Positions 56,839-64,000 are shown, numbered from the stretch's first letter. The stretch is 64,000 nt of DNA from Alphaproteobacteria bacterium (GCA_017615655.1 JAFZZS010000003.1:61885-125884), one strand, 5' to 3'. Translations and numbers: made by a program. The notes: generated by a model not told the origin, from the letters alone.

Positions 56839-57738
56839 ATGCAGGTTTTATCACGTGCCATTGGTCTAGCAGTGTTTGTTTGTACACCCGTTGTGGCGGG
56901 TGCCGCACTTTACAGTAATAATGAGTTTAATTACTGTGCCGGTTTTATTTGTTATGACGATTGGTGCGCCGAACAAATGTGTGATAAGAACGGCCATGCT
57001 ATTACTGGCACTGTTGTTAAAAACAATGAAACTGGCGCGTTGGAATGGATTGCTGAATACCAAGATGGATATCCAAATGGAATCCAAAAAATATATTTTA
57101 CAAATGGACGGATTTCCGAGGCTACAACATACAAAGACGGTCATCGCAACGGGGACGCATTTTCTTATTATGAAAATGGCAAGATTAAATCATCAGGAAC
57201 ATATAAAAACGATCATGAAAATGGAACATTTCGGGAATATTATGAAAATGGCCGATTATCATCAGTCGTAGTATACAGAAATGGTGTCAAAGAAGGTCTA
57301 GAAAAAACCTATAACGAAGATGGTACCTTGCTGGCCGAAATTCCATATAAATCGGGTCAAGTAAACGGGGTACGCTATACATATTTCAAAAATGGTTCTG
57401 TACTTGAAGCTAAAAACCTAAAAAATGGTATTTCAGACGGTATTACTATTGGTTATTACGATAATGGTGTCCAAGAAGTTGAAATTAATTATTCTAATGG
57501 TAAAAAAGATGGCACGTACATTGAATATTACCCTAATGGGACTTTGCGACGCGAATTGAATTATACTACAGGCACGCTGAATGGTATGGCATATTGGTAT
57601 AATAATGATGGCACTATGGTTGCGGACGCCAATGTTACAGATAATAAAATCATATCTGGGCATAAATACGATAGAAATGGTATACAAACAGATATGAAAG
57701 ATGACGAAATTAACGAATTCCAAGGGAAATTGAAATGA
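56839..57738 (+). CDS. Secreted MORN-repeat protein (YwqK-like)
   Basis: 299 aa. A signal peptide (about 1-26) and a Cys-rich stretch (CAGFICYDDWCAEQMC) precede about nine MORN_2 repeats of the form Y-x-N-G-x-x-x-x-x-x-Y-x2-G. Examples are YFTNGRISEATTYKDG and YYENGKIKSSGTYKNDHENG. Some database entries call this YwqK antitoxin; here the signal peptide argues for an envelope protein. GGGG precedes ATG 56839. It overlaps the next gene by 4 nt. Confidence 0.78.
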   Translation: MQVLSRAIGLAVFVCTPVVAGAALYSNNEFNYCAGFICYDDWCAEQMCDKNGHAITGTVVKNNETGALEWIAEYQDGYPNGIQKIYFTNGRISEATTYKDGHRNGDAFSYYENGKIKSSGTYKNDHENGTFREYYENGRLSSVVVYRNGVKEGLEKTYNEDGTLLAEIPYKSGQVNGVRYTYFKNGSVLEAKNLKNGISDGITIGYYDNGVQEVEINYSNGKKDGTYIEYYPNGTLRRELNYTTGTLNGMAYWYNNDGTMVADANVTDNKIISGHKYDRNGIQTDMKDDEINEFQGKLK

Positions 57739-58193
57739 AAAAACTGATAATATTTATATTTGGTATTGCTGTCTTTACTGGTGCAAATGCTGCATATCGC
57801 GTTTACGAACCCGCGGATTTATATCCATGCGATGGCGAAGAATATAAACATTTATCATGTACCAAGGTCGGCAGCGTAGTTGATGGAGTTGTCCAAGAAC
57901 ACTTTGAAAGTGGTCAGTTAAAAACCGAAACGCCATATCGTGGTGGGCAAAAGCATGGATTGGCACGCGAATATTATGAAAATGTGATACCAAATGGCCA
58001 AATTGGTCGTATCAAACGTGAAACCAATTATGAATATGGTGCAACAAAAATTATCAAGGAATATTATAACACCGGCAGTATTCGCTTAATTATTAATCAT
58101 GATACCGGTAAATTGCAAGAGTACAAGGAAAACGGTGAATTGCGCATTGACCGTGAAACGAACAAAGATAAAACCGACGACCAAAGTCGATAA
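57735..58193 (+). CDS. Second secreted MORN-repeat protein
   Basis: 152 aa. The signal peptide MKKLIIFIFGIAVFTGANA is followed by about three to four MORN_2-like units (HFESGQLKTETPYRGGQKHG, EYYNTGSIRLII, YKENGELRI). Translation is coupled to the preceding gene through ATGA. It looks like a shortened paralogue of it. Confidence 0.75.
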   Translation: MKKLIIFIFGIAVFTGANAAYRVYEPADLYPCDGEEYKHLSCTKVGSVVDGVVQEHFESGQLKTETPYRGGQKHGLAREYYENVIPNGQIGRIKRETNYEYGATKIIKEYYNTGSIRLIINHDTGKLQEYKENGELRIDRETNKDKTDDQSR

Positions 58194-58213
58194 TTGGTTT
58201 ATAATCACCCGGT

Positions 58214-58495
58214 TTAACGATTTTTTGCGTTTGCGAATTCGGTAACTTTCTTTATAAAATTATCATAAACAGAACAACGACCAAAATAATTCGGATCAGT
58301 ACACAAATTGGGTTCATAATGAAAAAAGCTCCCTTTATCATTGGACTCGGACATACGTTTCACAAATGCACGATATTCACGAAAATGTTGTGATACCTTT
58401 TCGCACACCAACCCAGTGGCCGAACAAACATATGTGTCTTTGGGTAAATTATAATCCCGTTCATATAATGGTTCCATTTCAATTTTTTCTGTCAT
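58214..58495 (-). CDS. Unknown protein, last gene of the RRPY run
   Basis: 93 aa with four cysteines (YVCSATGLVCEKV, LCTDPNYFGRC). No RRPY motif, no signal peptide. AAGGAAG lies upstream. Last gene of the reverse-strand accessory operon. Confidence 0.65.
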   Translation of the reverse strand: MTEKIEMEPLYERDYNLPKDTYVCSATGLVCEKVSQHFREYRAFVKRMSESNDKGSFFHYEPNLCTDPNYFGRCSVYDNFIKKVTEFANAKNR

Positions 58496-58513
58496 TTTTA
58501 TCTTCCTTGGTTT

Positions 58514-58900
58514 TTACCGTCTTTTGGCATGCATTAAACTGTCGCGGTAGTGTTCGACCGCCTGTTTATATTCCAAATACTCCGCCGGCAGAGTTTTCTC
58601 GTATGCTTCAACCTTTTTATCCACGCGTTGTGTTTTTTTAAAGTCTACATAGTCTATTATACCTATAGCTATAATAAACAATCCCCATGACATAAATAAA
58701 ATACCAGTTCTTTGTCCCGGGGTCAGAGATTTTCTGTCCGTCTTTTCTTCTTTTTTTAATTCTTGTTTAAAATCATTAGCCAGGCGTACAGATTCCGCAG
58801 CAGCATCTGAAATCTGTTTCAACCGCTTACGTTCACGTTCGCCACGTGTTTCTCCAAAAATTTCCTCCATGTCCTTTTCATAACTATCGTTATCTGCCAT
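58514..58900 (-). CDS. Coiled-coil protein with one membrane helix, RRPY run
   Basis: 128 aa. Charged helical N-terminus (GETRGERERKRLKQISDAA), one membrane segment (TGILFMSWGLFIIAIGIIDYV) and a charged C-terminal coiled coil. No RRPY motif. AAAGGA precedes the ATG. It could be the membrane anchor of a complex formed by neighbours (inference). Confidence 0.65.
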   Translation of the reverse strand: MADNDSYEKDMEEIFGETRGERERKRLKQISDAAAESVRLANDFKQELKKEEKTDRKSLTPGQRTGILFMSWGLFIIAIGIIDYVDFKKTQRVDKKVEAYEKTLPAEYLEYKQAVEHYRDSLMHAKRR

Positions 58901-58916
58901 TTTTTATCCTTTTTGT

Positions 58917-59171
58917 TTACCGACAATGACTTTTTATAAAATCTGCGACATCGGCGAAGCCAGCGGGGTGCGGTATAAAATCACTGCCGCTATACGGTCG
59001 CCGTTCATTCACAATCTTTTGGAATTCTTGGAACTCTTCGGGACTCAGTTTTTTTCCAGTAAAGTCCCGCCGCACAATTATGTGATTTCCAAAAATGCGA
59101 TTATGACGTTCCGCATATTCTCTTTTTTGTTCTGGTGTCGGCTCTGGTCCCTCGTGGGTTAAATGTATCAT
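58917..59171 (-). CDS. RRPY-motif protein (84 aa)
   Basis: 84 aa. The C-terminal mini-domain has helix LSPEEFQEFQKIVNE, RRPY at residues 57-60, then SGSDF. The last 20 residues diverge from the family (ADVADFIKSHCR). AAAGG inside the end of the preceding gene is its ribosome site; only 1 nt separates the two. Confidence 0.75.
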   Translation of the reverse strand: MIHLTHEGPEPTPEQKREYAERHNRIFGNHIIVRRDFTGKKLSPEEFQEFQKIVNERRPYSGSDFIPHPAGFADVADFIKSHCR

Positions 59172-59172
59172 T

Positions 59173-59400
59173 TTAATAACCTTTTACGAAAAATTCATTA
59201 CGTTGACGATGCAAAGCCGCCTCTGTCGGATTTTCTGCAATATCTTCAAAAAAATGATGCTTTACAAAATCCTCTGGAGAATATGGACGACGACGATTCA
59301 CAATCCGATAGATTTCTTTGTATGCTTCGGGGGTCAATTCATAATTATCCGAAACATTTGGAACAAAATATTTTGATTCTTGTTTCTTTTCTTTTGGCAT
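59173..59400 (-). CDS. RRPY-motif protein (75 aa)
   Basis: 75 aa. YFVPNVSDNYELTPEAYKEI leads into IYRIVNR, RRPY at residues 37-40, SPEDF and FFEDI. Helix plus RRPY loop make up nearly the whole protein. AAAGGA is 7 nt before the ATG. Confidence 0.75.
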   Translation of the reverse strand: MPKEKKQESKYFVPNVSDNYELTPEAYKEIYRIVNRRRPYSPEDFVKHHFFEDIAENPTEAALHRQRNEFFVKGY

Positions 59401-59415
59401 TTTAGCATCCTTTTT

Positions 59416-59925
59416 TTATCTATGTTTTTCACGCAGGTCTGGTATGAAATATTGTTTCTTGAAATCATTCAAACAATATGGACGACGTTGGTTGACCATT
59501 TCCAAAATCTCTTTATGGGTGTTTGGTCCCGGTTTTAATCCCGGACAAATTTCAGAAACTTTAAAATTCTTTTTATATCTTATCGCGTCCATGTTATGCT
59601 GGGCGGCATAAACGCGTTTATATACAGATTCTGCCAATGTGCGCATTTCGCCGCTATCAATGTACAGTTCTTTATAACCATCGCCATCCTTATCTCCACG
59701 TCCCCAAAAATGAACTATCAAGTCAGGGTGCAAACATTTATCAAGATTAGATTTATAATCTAAATAAAACACTATCTGAGTCCCAGGTACATCCAAAAAC
59801 AATTCTCTATCGTTGTTGCGCAAACGCGACAAAGCCTTCCATGGTTTTGTATAGTCCAAAAGATATTCATGAATCTTTTGATATAACTCTTCCGAAGACA
59901 TATGTATATTTAACTCATTTGCCAT
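59416..59925 (-). CDS. RRPY-motif protein (169 aa)
   Basis: 169 aa. An N-terminal domain of about 120 residues with strands (ELFLDVPGTQIVFYLDYK, LIVHFWGRGDKDGDGY) is followed by the mini-domain: HKEILEMVNQ, RRPY at 147-150, CLNDFKKQ and YFIPDL. It is very close to the 69-aa paralogue over that part. AAGGGG precedes the ATG. Confidence 0.75.
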   Translation of the reverse strand: MANELNIHMSSEELYQKIHEYLLDYTKPWKALSRLRNNDRELFLDVPGTQIVFYLDYKSNLDKCLHPDLIVHFWGRGDKDGDGYKELYIDSGEMRTLAESVYKRVYAAQHNMDAIRYKKNFKVSEICPGLKPGPNTHKEILEMVNQRRPYCLNDFKKQYFIPDLREKHR

Positions 59926-59926
59926 T

Positions 59927-60235
59927 TTAACAACCCCTTACTTTCTGTAATGCCGTCAGGTAATTGATATAGTTCGCCTGTGATTGCCGGTGTGTAGTGG
60001 CCATAACCTGTTTTGCCTTTGGCGCGGCGGTGTTTATTCTCGCCGGCGCGACTGCAAAATTCAACGCCATCAACAACGCGATTACTAAATCTGGGATAAA
60101 TCCAGTAGTCTTTACAAAATCATTGTGATTATATGGATGAACAATACGTGTCGCCCTGTGCGGAAATGCGAAAACATCCGATTCCAAAATCTCTTGAATT
60201 TCTTCCATTGATAAATCTTCCAATTCCGTCGCCAT
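59927..60235 (-). CDS. RRPY-family protein with hydrophobic helix (102 aa)
   Basis: 102 aa. The motif is degenerate (IVHPYNHNDF in place of RRPY) but FIPDL is kept and runs into the hydrophobic helix VIALLMALNFAVAP. The tail ends QANYINYLTALQKVRGC. Tail and helix are shared with the 237-aa neighbour. AAGGGACG precedes the ATG, 1 nt after that gene. Confidence 0.75.
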   Translation of the reverse strand: MATELEDLSMEEIQEILESDVFAFPHRATRIVHPYNHNDFVKTTGFIPDLVIALLMALNFAVAPARINTAAPKAKQVMATTHRQSQANYINYLTALQKVRGC

Positions 60236-60236
60236 C

Positions 60237-60950
60237 TTAACGTCCCTTTGCTTTCTGTAATGCCGTAAAATAATTTATACAATTTGCCTGTGTGCGCGGT
60301 TGCTGATTCGCAACGGTGGCAACCTTTTTATTCTTTGGTGCGACATTTTTCAACTGAACCGGCGCACCTGCAAAGTTCACTGCCATCAACAACGCAATTA
60401 ACAAATCCGGAATAAAACTTTCCGGCACAAAATCGGACAGTTCATATGGTCTGCGTCGATTCACCACCGTCATAATCGCATCAAAAGATTTCAACGCATT
60501 TAGACCTTTGATTGGTTCCTTTTTCTCTTCTGGCCGGGGCTTTGGATGATCACAAAAATGTTCCCATTTTTCAATTGCGTTTTCCGCCGACATATTTGAT
60601 GGATGGCGTTTTGATTTTTCTATCAAATCATACGCATCGGAACACACGCCATGACCATACCCGGACCCGGGGCCAAAATCAGATTCATATAAAGCCCAAC
60701 CACGATCCGCCACTTTAATTTCAACATCAATAAGATATGAATATGGCGATCGGCGACTGACATGCAACATAACCGGTCCCATTGATGATTCTTTGATTTC
60801 ATAGTATCCGTACGGAACACCATCGGGCGAACGAAATGTATTAACATGATCCGGACACCATTCCGGCAACGGTTGACAGACACGGGTAAAATACATATCC
60901 GGTTTTTCTTTCATCAATGTGTTAATCACTTTCAAAAAATCGTTTGTCAT
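60237..60950 (-). CDS. RRPY-family protein with hydrophobic helix (237 aa)
   Basis: 237 aa. An N-terminal domain of about 150 residues (PSNMSAENAIEKWEHFCDHP ends it) is followed by IMTVVNR, RRPY, ELSDF and FIPDL. The hydrophobic helix LIALLMAVNFAGAP and the tail QANCINYFTALQKAKGR follow. I start at ATG 60950 with AAGGTGGGG just upstream, not the GTG at 60959. Confidence 0.75.
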   Translation of the reverse strand: MTNDFLKVINTLMKEKPDMYFTRVCQPLPEWCPDHVNTFRSPDGVPYGYYEIKESSMGPVMLHVSRRSPYSYLIDVEIKVADRGWALYESDFGPGSGYGHGVCSDAYDLIEKSKRHPSNMSAENAIEKWEHFCDHPKPRPEEKKEPIKGLNALKSFDAIMTVVNRRRPYELSDFVPESFIPDLLIALLMAVNFAGAPVQLKNVAPKNKKVATVANQQPRTQANCINYFTALQKAKGR

Positions 60951-60965
60951 AATCCCCACCTTTAC

Positions 60966-61175
60966 TTAACGTTGTTTTTCATCAATATGTCGCAGGTTCG
61001 GAATAAATGTTTGTTTCTTGAAATCGTTTGGACAGTACGGACGGCGTTTGTTAAATATGCGCAAGATTTCGTCATTACTGCGTTCTGTCGGTTCGTGTTT
61101 TGTTTTAATATTTGACACAGTATAAATACTTGAAACAACATCTGCATTTTCTGTCGTTTTCTTTTCTTCTGCCAT
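60966..61175 (-). CDS. RRPY-motif protein (69 aa)
   Basis: 69 aa. SNDEILRIFNK, RRPY at residues 44-47, CPNDFKKQ, then TFIPNL. This end is nearly the same as that of the 169-aa paralogue, pointing to recent duplication. AAAGGAG lies upstream. First RRPY gene in transcription order. Confidence 0.75.
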   Translation of the reverse strand: MAEEKKTTENADVVSSIYTVSNIKTKHEPTERSNDEILRIFNKRRPYCPNDFKKQTFIPNLRHIDEKQR

Positions 61176-61194
61176 AACAAACTCCTTTGGTTCT

Positions 61195-61623
61195 TTATTT
61201 TTGATTTACCATTTGTTTCTGATATTGCAAAACCTGTTTATACATATCACATTTATCACGCAAAGAACATTGTGTTTCTTCACATGTGGTTCCAAAAGGC
61301 AGTATCAAATTAGATACTCCCAGATTGGCACAACGTTTTTGTTGCATAATTGCACGTTCATGCTTTTTATACAATTCGGCTTTCTTGCTACAGGCCCTAA
61401 TTAAACCTTGGACTAAATCATCTGGGAAATAGTTTAAATCCAACTCGATGGCATACCCATGATAAAACGTTATACTGAATATATCTGCTATATTCTCTTT
61501 TGTCACACGATAATTATACGGTATACGTGGATAGAATTGAGCTTCCTGAACCATAATACCATCACAATCTAAAAAATCTCTCAGAGCCTTAAAAAGATTT
61601 TCTTTAACTTCTTGTTCTTGCAT
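61195..61623 (-). CDS. Unknown protein upstream of the RRPY genes (142 aa)
   Basis: 142 aa. Start at ATG 61623, since AAGGA lies 7 nt upstream. Middle: FYHGYAIELDLNYFPDDLVQ. C-terminal Cys pair in TCEETQCSLRDKC. No family recognised and no RRPY motif. Confidence 0.65.
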   Translation of the reverse strand: MQEQEVKENLFKALRDFLDCDGIMVQEAQFYPRIPYNYRVTKENIADIFSITFYHGYAIELDLNYFPDDLVQGLIRACSKKAELYKKHERAIMQQKRCANLGVSNLILPFGTTCEETQCSLRDKCDMYKQVLQYQKQMVNQK

Positions 61624-61683
61624 ACAGCAATCCTTTGGTTTGGGCATATAAATTATATCAAAAATCCCCAAAAAACTCAAAAT

Positions 61684-62256
61684 TTACCGAACTTTTTCGG
61701 TGGTTTTATTCAGCAATTCTACTAATGCAATTGGGGGCTTTCCAGTCGCCACTGGCCAAATCTGATTCAGATTTGTATCTATGACGATATCGTTTATTAC
61801 CCCGTTCTGTGTCAATGGGCGATATGTAACATCATACCCATCAAAAGATTCCAAATATATTGGGCGTGAATCAAGAAACTGTTTGTCTTTTAAAACAAAA
61901 CTTGGCCACTTTTGTTTCAACAAATCTTCAATGTCTGCTGCATACAGCAATTTATCATTTGTTGCCAAAATTACTGACATTGGTTTATCCGGAAAGGTAA
62001 TTGATGGAAAGCGAACCCGGTCATCTTCATCTGATATGATTACATTGCGGTTAATGGTAATGTCGTAAGTTGCCTTGTTAACACCAATTCCATGCTTTGC
62101 CGCGTTCGTCACATTAGCAATAAATTCGCGAAATTCTTCAAAATTTTTGACATATTTCATATATTCGCGTTGACCCACAACATGACCATTTGCTGTATAA
62201 TTTTCTATGATTCCATCAGTCCTTAGACCAAAATTAACTCGGCTGCGTAAATCCAT
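61684..62256 (-). CDS. Unknown protein at the head of the accessory run (190 aa)
   Basis: 190 aa, soluble, no signal peptide. Charged helices first (KYVKNFEEFREFIANVTNAA), then strands (PDKPMSVILATNDKLLYA, SFDGYDVTYRPLTQNGVIND). AAGGAGG lies upstream of the ATG. Not recognised. Confidence 0.65.
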   Translation of the reverse strand: MDLRSRVNFGLRTDGIIENYTANGHVVGQREYMKYVKNFEEFREFIANVTNAAKHGIGVNKATYDITINRNVIISDEDDRVRFPSITFPDKPMSVILATNDKLLYAADIEDLLKQKWPSFVLKDKQFLDSRPIYLESFDGYDVTYRPLTQNGVINDIVIDTNLNQIWPVATGKPPIALVELLNKTTEKVR

Positions 62257-62339
62257 TTTAAGACCTCCTTGTTATCACATAAATACATATCACAAAATCT
62301 ATTAACGTCAAGAGGAAACAGTAAAAAACCGCTAATAGC

Positions 62340-62732
62340 TTACAGGTTATTTCCTTTATTCACCAATGCTTTCGAAATCATTAAATCTGCTGGTAATTGA
62401 GAATGCACTAACAAATCGGATAACTTAACCCATTCTTTGGCATCATGCACCTTTAATGTTATATCACCGGTATAGTCGAGAATTTCATATGCATACAATT
62501 CTAATTCCTTGCCGGAATTCAATTGTAACTTGGCAACCGTTATAAAATTGCCAATTTTCGCATCAATACCCAATTCTTCCTTAAGTTCACGATGTAAACA
62601 AACGGGGCCATCTTCGCCCTCTTCAAATTTACCGCCGGGGTATTCCCATTCGCCCGCCAAGGGTTCCGTTTGCGCTCTTCGCATCAACAGCACACAATCA
62701 TCTTTTCTAAATATTCCAGCTGTAACTTTCAT
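62340..62732 (-). CDS. mutT: Nudix hydrolase, MutT-type
   Basis: 130 aa. The Nudix box GGKFEEGEDGPVCLHRELKE, followed by ELGI, is complete. MutT proteins clean oxidised nucleotides such as 8-oxo-dGTP; the substrate here is inferred from similarity. AAAGGA lies 7 nt before ATG 62732. Upstream of the accessory run on the same strand but 83 nt away. Confidence 0.85.
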   Translation of the reverse strand: MKVTAGIFRKDDCVLLMRRAQTEPLAGEWEYPGGKFEEGEDGPVCLHRELKEELGIDAKIGNFITVAKLQLNSGKELELYAYEILDYTGDITLKVHDAKEWVKLSDLLVHSQLPADLMISKALVNKGNNL

Positions 62733-62908
62733 ACGTGTTCCTTTGGTTAAAATCCTACACAATTATTCAGATAAAAGCAAATTATTGACAACTACGGCAA
62801 AAGTGTATACATGTATAGTTTTTCGGGTGTTTGCACATACCCATTTTTGCTTCAAATCGCGGAATCCTGGGAAAGATAAATTTTCTTTACTAGACAATCA
62901 GAAAGTCC

Positions 62909-62935
62909 TTGACTTGTGCGGATTTTAGATATAAC
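62909..62935 (+). promoter_or_regulatory. Promoter of the tRNA-Asn 5' half (TTGACT-N15-TATAAC)
   Basis: It ends 14 nt before the tRNA 5' half, the same layout as for intact tRNAs here. The 15-nt spacer is short. Confidence 0.45.
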
Positions 62936-62949
62936 ATATGCCTCGTTAT

Positions 62950-62987
62950 TCGGGCATAGTTCAGTCGGTAGAACAACGGACTGTTAA
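62950..62987 (+). pseudogene. tRNA-Asn(GTT), 5' half
   Basis: TCGGGCA acceptor strand, D-arm TAGTTCAGTCGGTAGAACA and anticodon ACTGTTAA, then unrelated DNA. Its missing 3' half lies inverted at 63325-63370. Joined at the shared ACTGTTAA they make a 76-nt tRNA-Asn with CCA and a perfect 7-bp acceptor stem. Confidence 0.85.
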
Positions 62988-63033
62988 AATTGACCGGGTT
63001 TTGAAAAACATGTTTTGAAATGTTTCTAAAAGT

Positions 63034-63055
63034 CGCAGGAATCTGCGGTTTTTTT
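63034..63055 (+). terminator. Terminator after the tRNA-Asn 5' half
   Basis: CGCAG pairs with CTGCG around GAAT, followed by G and seven T. It would end the transcript of the broken tRNA. Confidence 0.6.
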
Positions 63056-63076
63056 ATGTCTAAATTTTGCCATTTC

Positions 63077-63095
63077 TGATATCATTGTGATATCA
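63077..63095. promoter_or_regulatory. Operator-like repeat TGATATCA-TTG-TGATATCA
   Basis: Two copies of an 8-bp palindrome, 3 nt apart, in a stretch without genes. Confidence 0.5.
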
Positions 63096-63296
63096 TCAGC
63101 AAGTAATTTTCCTGGCTAGAAATGGCTATTTCTTGCCCCATTTTTTGATAAAGTCGCACAAAGTAACACCAAAAACCCAGTCGCACAGAAAAAATCTGGC
63201 GCATTTTTTTCTTAAAAATTTGATGAAAAATCATGATCATTTTTTTATGTTCAAAAACTTTATATGCCGGAACAGATTGCCGCAAAATATTTTAAT

Positions 63297-63319
63297 AAAA
63301 AATCCGCGGAACCCGCGGA
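63297..63319 (-). terminator. Terminator after the tRNA-Asn 3' half
   Basis: TCCGCGG pairs with CCGCGGA, with A5 on the plus strand (T5 on the reverse strand), placed just beyond the tRNA CCA. Confidence 0.7.
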
Positions 63320-63324
63320 AATCT

Positions 63325-63370
63325 TGGCTCGGGCAACTGGACTCGAACCAGTGACATATGGATTAACAGT
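63325..63370 (-). pseudogene. tRNA-Asn(GTT), 3' half, inverted
   Basis: ACTGTTAATCC, T-arm CTGGTTCGAGTCCAG, TGCCCGA and GCCA are all on the reverse strand. TGCCCGA pairs exactly with TCGGGCA of the 5' half 375 bp away. Confidence 0.85.
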
Positions 63371-63889
63371 TATGAGCGGACGGGTCAAAAAATGCCGGAT
63401 TTCTGCGGGTTTGCGGAGATTTTTATGGTGTATAATGAAATCCCGTATGTCAAATGTATGTTTTAAAGAACATATATAGAAGATATAAAAACCAATCTCC
63501 ATACACCATTTTTTGTGTGTTCCCCAATAACTTAAATGAATTCTCATTTGAGAAATGAAATAAACATACATTTCAGCTAAACATACATGTATGAAAAATA
63601 GTGCAAAAATGCCCCAAAATCGCGATATCCAGACCCGATGAATATGGCGATTTTGACATACCGTATGTGCACATACGCACATACATTTTTAAGAAATTAA
63701 ATTGATATGTAAACCATATTTGGCGGCGTATTTGTGTTGAAAATAATATGTTTTTTTACTACGTTATGTATGTAAAAATAATCACAAAAATATTTGTTTG
63801 GTATAAATTTTGTTTGTTTATCTTGTTGCAAAAAATATGATGTGTTGGTAAAATAGACAGGAAAGAAAGACTATATTGTTACAGCGGTC
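63371..63889. promoter_or_regulatory. Gene-free, palindrome-rich region with GTATGT motifs
   Basis: GTATGT or its inverse occurs eight times between 63445 and 63773 (63445, 63456, 63564, 63581, 63663, 63671, 63679, 63768). A 16-bp perfect palindrome CGTATGTGCACATACG lies at 63662-63677 and TTCTCA-TT-TGAGAA at 63541-63554. It could be operator DNA of a regulator or an origin or recombination region. No coding sequence is supported. Confidence 0.6.
63826..63854 (+). promoter_or_regulatory. Promoter TTGCAA-N17-TAAAAT
   Basis: Drives the gene at the right edge; ideal spacing, using the recurrent TTGCAA -35. Confidence 0.5.
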
Positions 63890-64000
63890 GTGCCTGGTGA
63901 TGAGTTTGCAAAAATGAATACGTACCAACAGCTAAGTAATTTATATTCCAGTGGCGATATGAATAATTCTGAGTTCACAATAAAACCACAAAAGATAAGC
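63890..64000 (+). CDS. Start of an unknown gene, cut by the window edge
   Basis: Only 37 codons are visible from GTG 63890 (or 29 from ATG 63914, which begins MNTYQQLSNLYSSGDMNNSE). AGGAAAG lies about 25 nt before the GTG, so the start is uncertain. Hydrophilic, not recognised. It may be the first gene of an element inserted next to tRNA-Asn (inference). Confidence 0.4.
   Translation, partial: MPGDEFAKMNTYQQLSNLYSSGDMNNSEFTIKPQKIS

Larger units (their letters stand above)
62988..63362. other. 375-bp segment between inverted tRNA-Asn halves
   Basis: Flanked by ACTGTTAA (62980-62987) and its inverse TTAACAGT (63363-63370). It has no plausible gene. It holds the 3' half of tRNA-Asn and its terminator inverted, an outward terminator near the left end, an operator-like repeat and three copies of AGTCGCA (63031, 63152, 63179). 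Confidence 0.7.

Noticed and set aside
56839..58193. MORN pair as a YwqK toxin-antitoxin system
   Set aside because: Both proteins have signal peptides and no toxin gene is adjacent; envelope proteins are more likely.
62950..63370. Split tRNA-Asn as a tRNA intron or trans-spliced tRNA
   Set aside because: The 3' half is on the opposite strand and both halves duplicate the anticodon-loop core, which fits DNA inversion rather than an intron.

Overview
The window reads as chromosomal DNA of an AT-rich alphaproteobacterium. The evidence is a TrcR/DUF1013 regulator, an AddA-type recombination helicase, a circularly permuted two-piece tmRNA, an Mla-type lipid transporter and an RpoD with a long acidic insert. 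The many small secreted or surface proteins of unknown family suggest an uncultured, host-associated lineage; that placement is inference. TGA is a stop codon, since prfB keeps its in-frame TGA frameshift site. I see no CRISPR array, rRNA, IS element or plasmid gene.

Left part (1-24.7 kb): tsaD end, a small hydrolase-like gene, xseA, then a convergent repair operon (addA, a separate AddA nuclease, recN). Next come a membrane-anchored coiled-coil protein, a secreted PKD/BspA-like protein and a guanylate-kinase-like protein. They are followed by rpoD, trcR, cysS, a tyrosine recombinase, a SIMPL protein, rpsD, an outer-membrane barrel, rpoZ with tRNA-Ser, mtaB, dacA, holB, tatD, smpB and a peroxiredoxin. 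Middle part (24.7-47 kb): secreted unknowns, an alkyltransferase-like protein, an HExxH protein, tRNA-Ser beside a broken copy, a Tat-exported amidase, frameshifted prfB, rubrerythrin, obgE, ssrA, a Lon without its protease domain, tsaB-rimI, a Pif1-like helicase, a four-gene mla operon, RNase E/G and a YbhN-type protein. Right part (47-58 kb): ClpB without its N-domain, small membrane proteins, corA, adk, a leucine-rich-repeat protein, rpsA and a MORN-repeat pair.

The last 6 kb look accessory. Genes between 58.2 and 62.3 kb form one tightly packed reverse-strand run of unknown small proteins. Six of them share a mini-domain built around RRPY-x3-DF, followed by FIPDL or similar; I consider this the best candidate for an undescribed system. 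It is followed by mutT and then by a tRNA-Asn gene whose two halves lie 375 bp apart on opposite strands. Both halves carry the same anticodon-loop core, so inverting the segment between them would rebuild promoter, tRNA and terminator. Beyond that is a palindrome-rich region with eight GTATGT motifs and the start of a gene cut by the window edge.

Two themes recur. Several housekeeping proteins are shortened or altered: Lon, ClpB, AddA, and the melting residues of RpoD. Many promoters put the -10 box only 6-10 nt before the start codon, which implies leaderless mRNAs. Three genes of t6A metabolism (tsaD, tsaB, mtaB) and the trans-translation pair ssrA/smpB are present.
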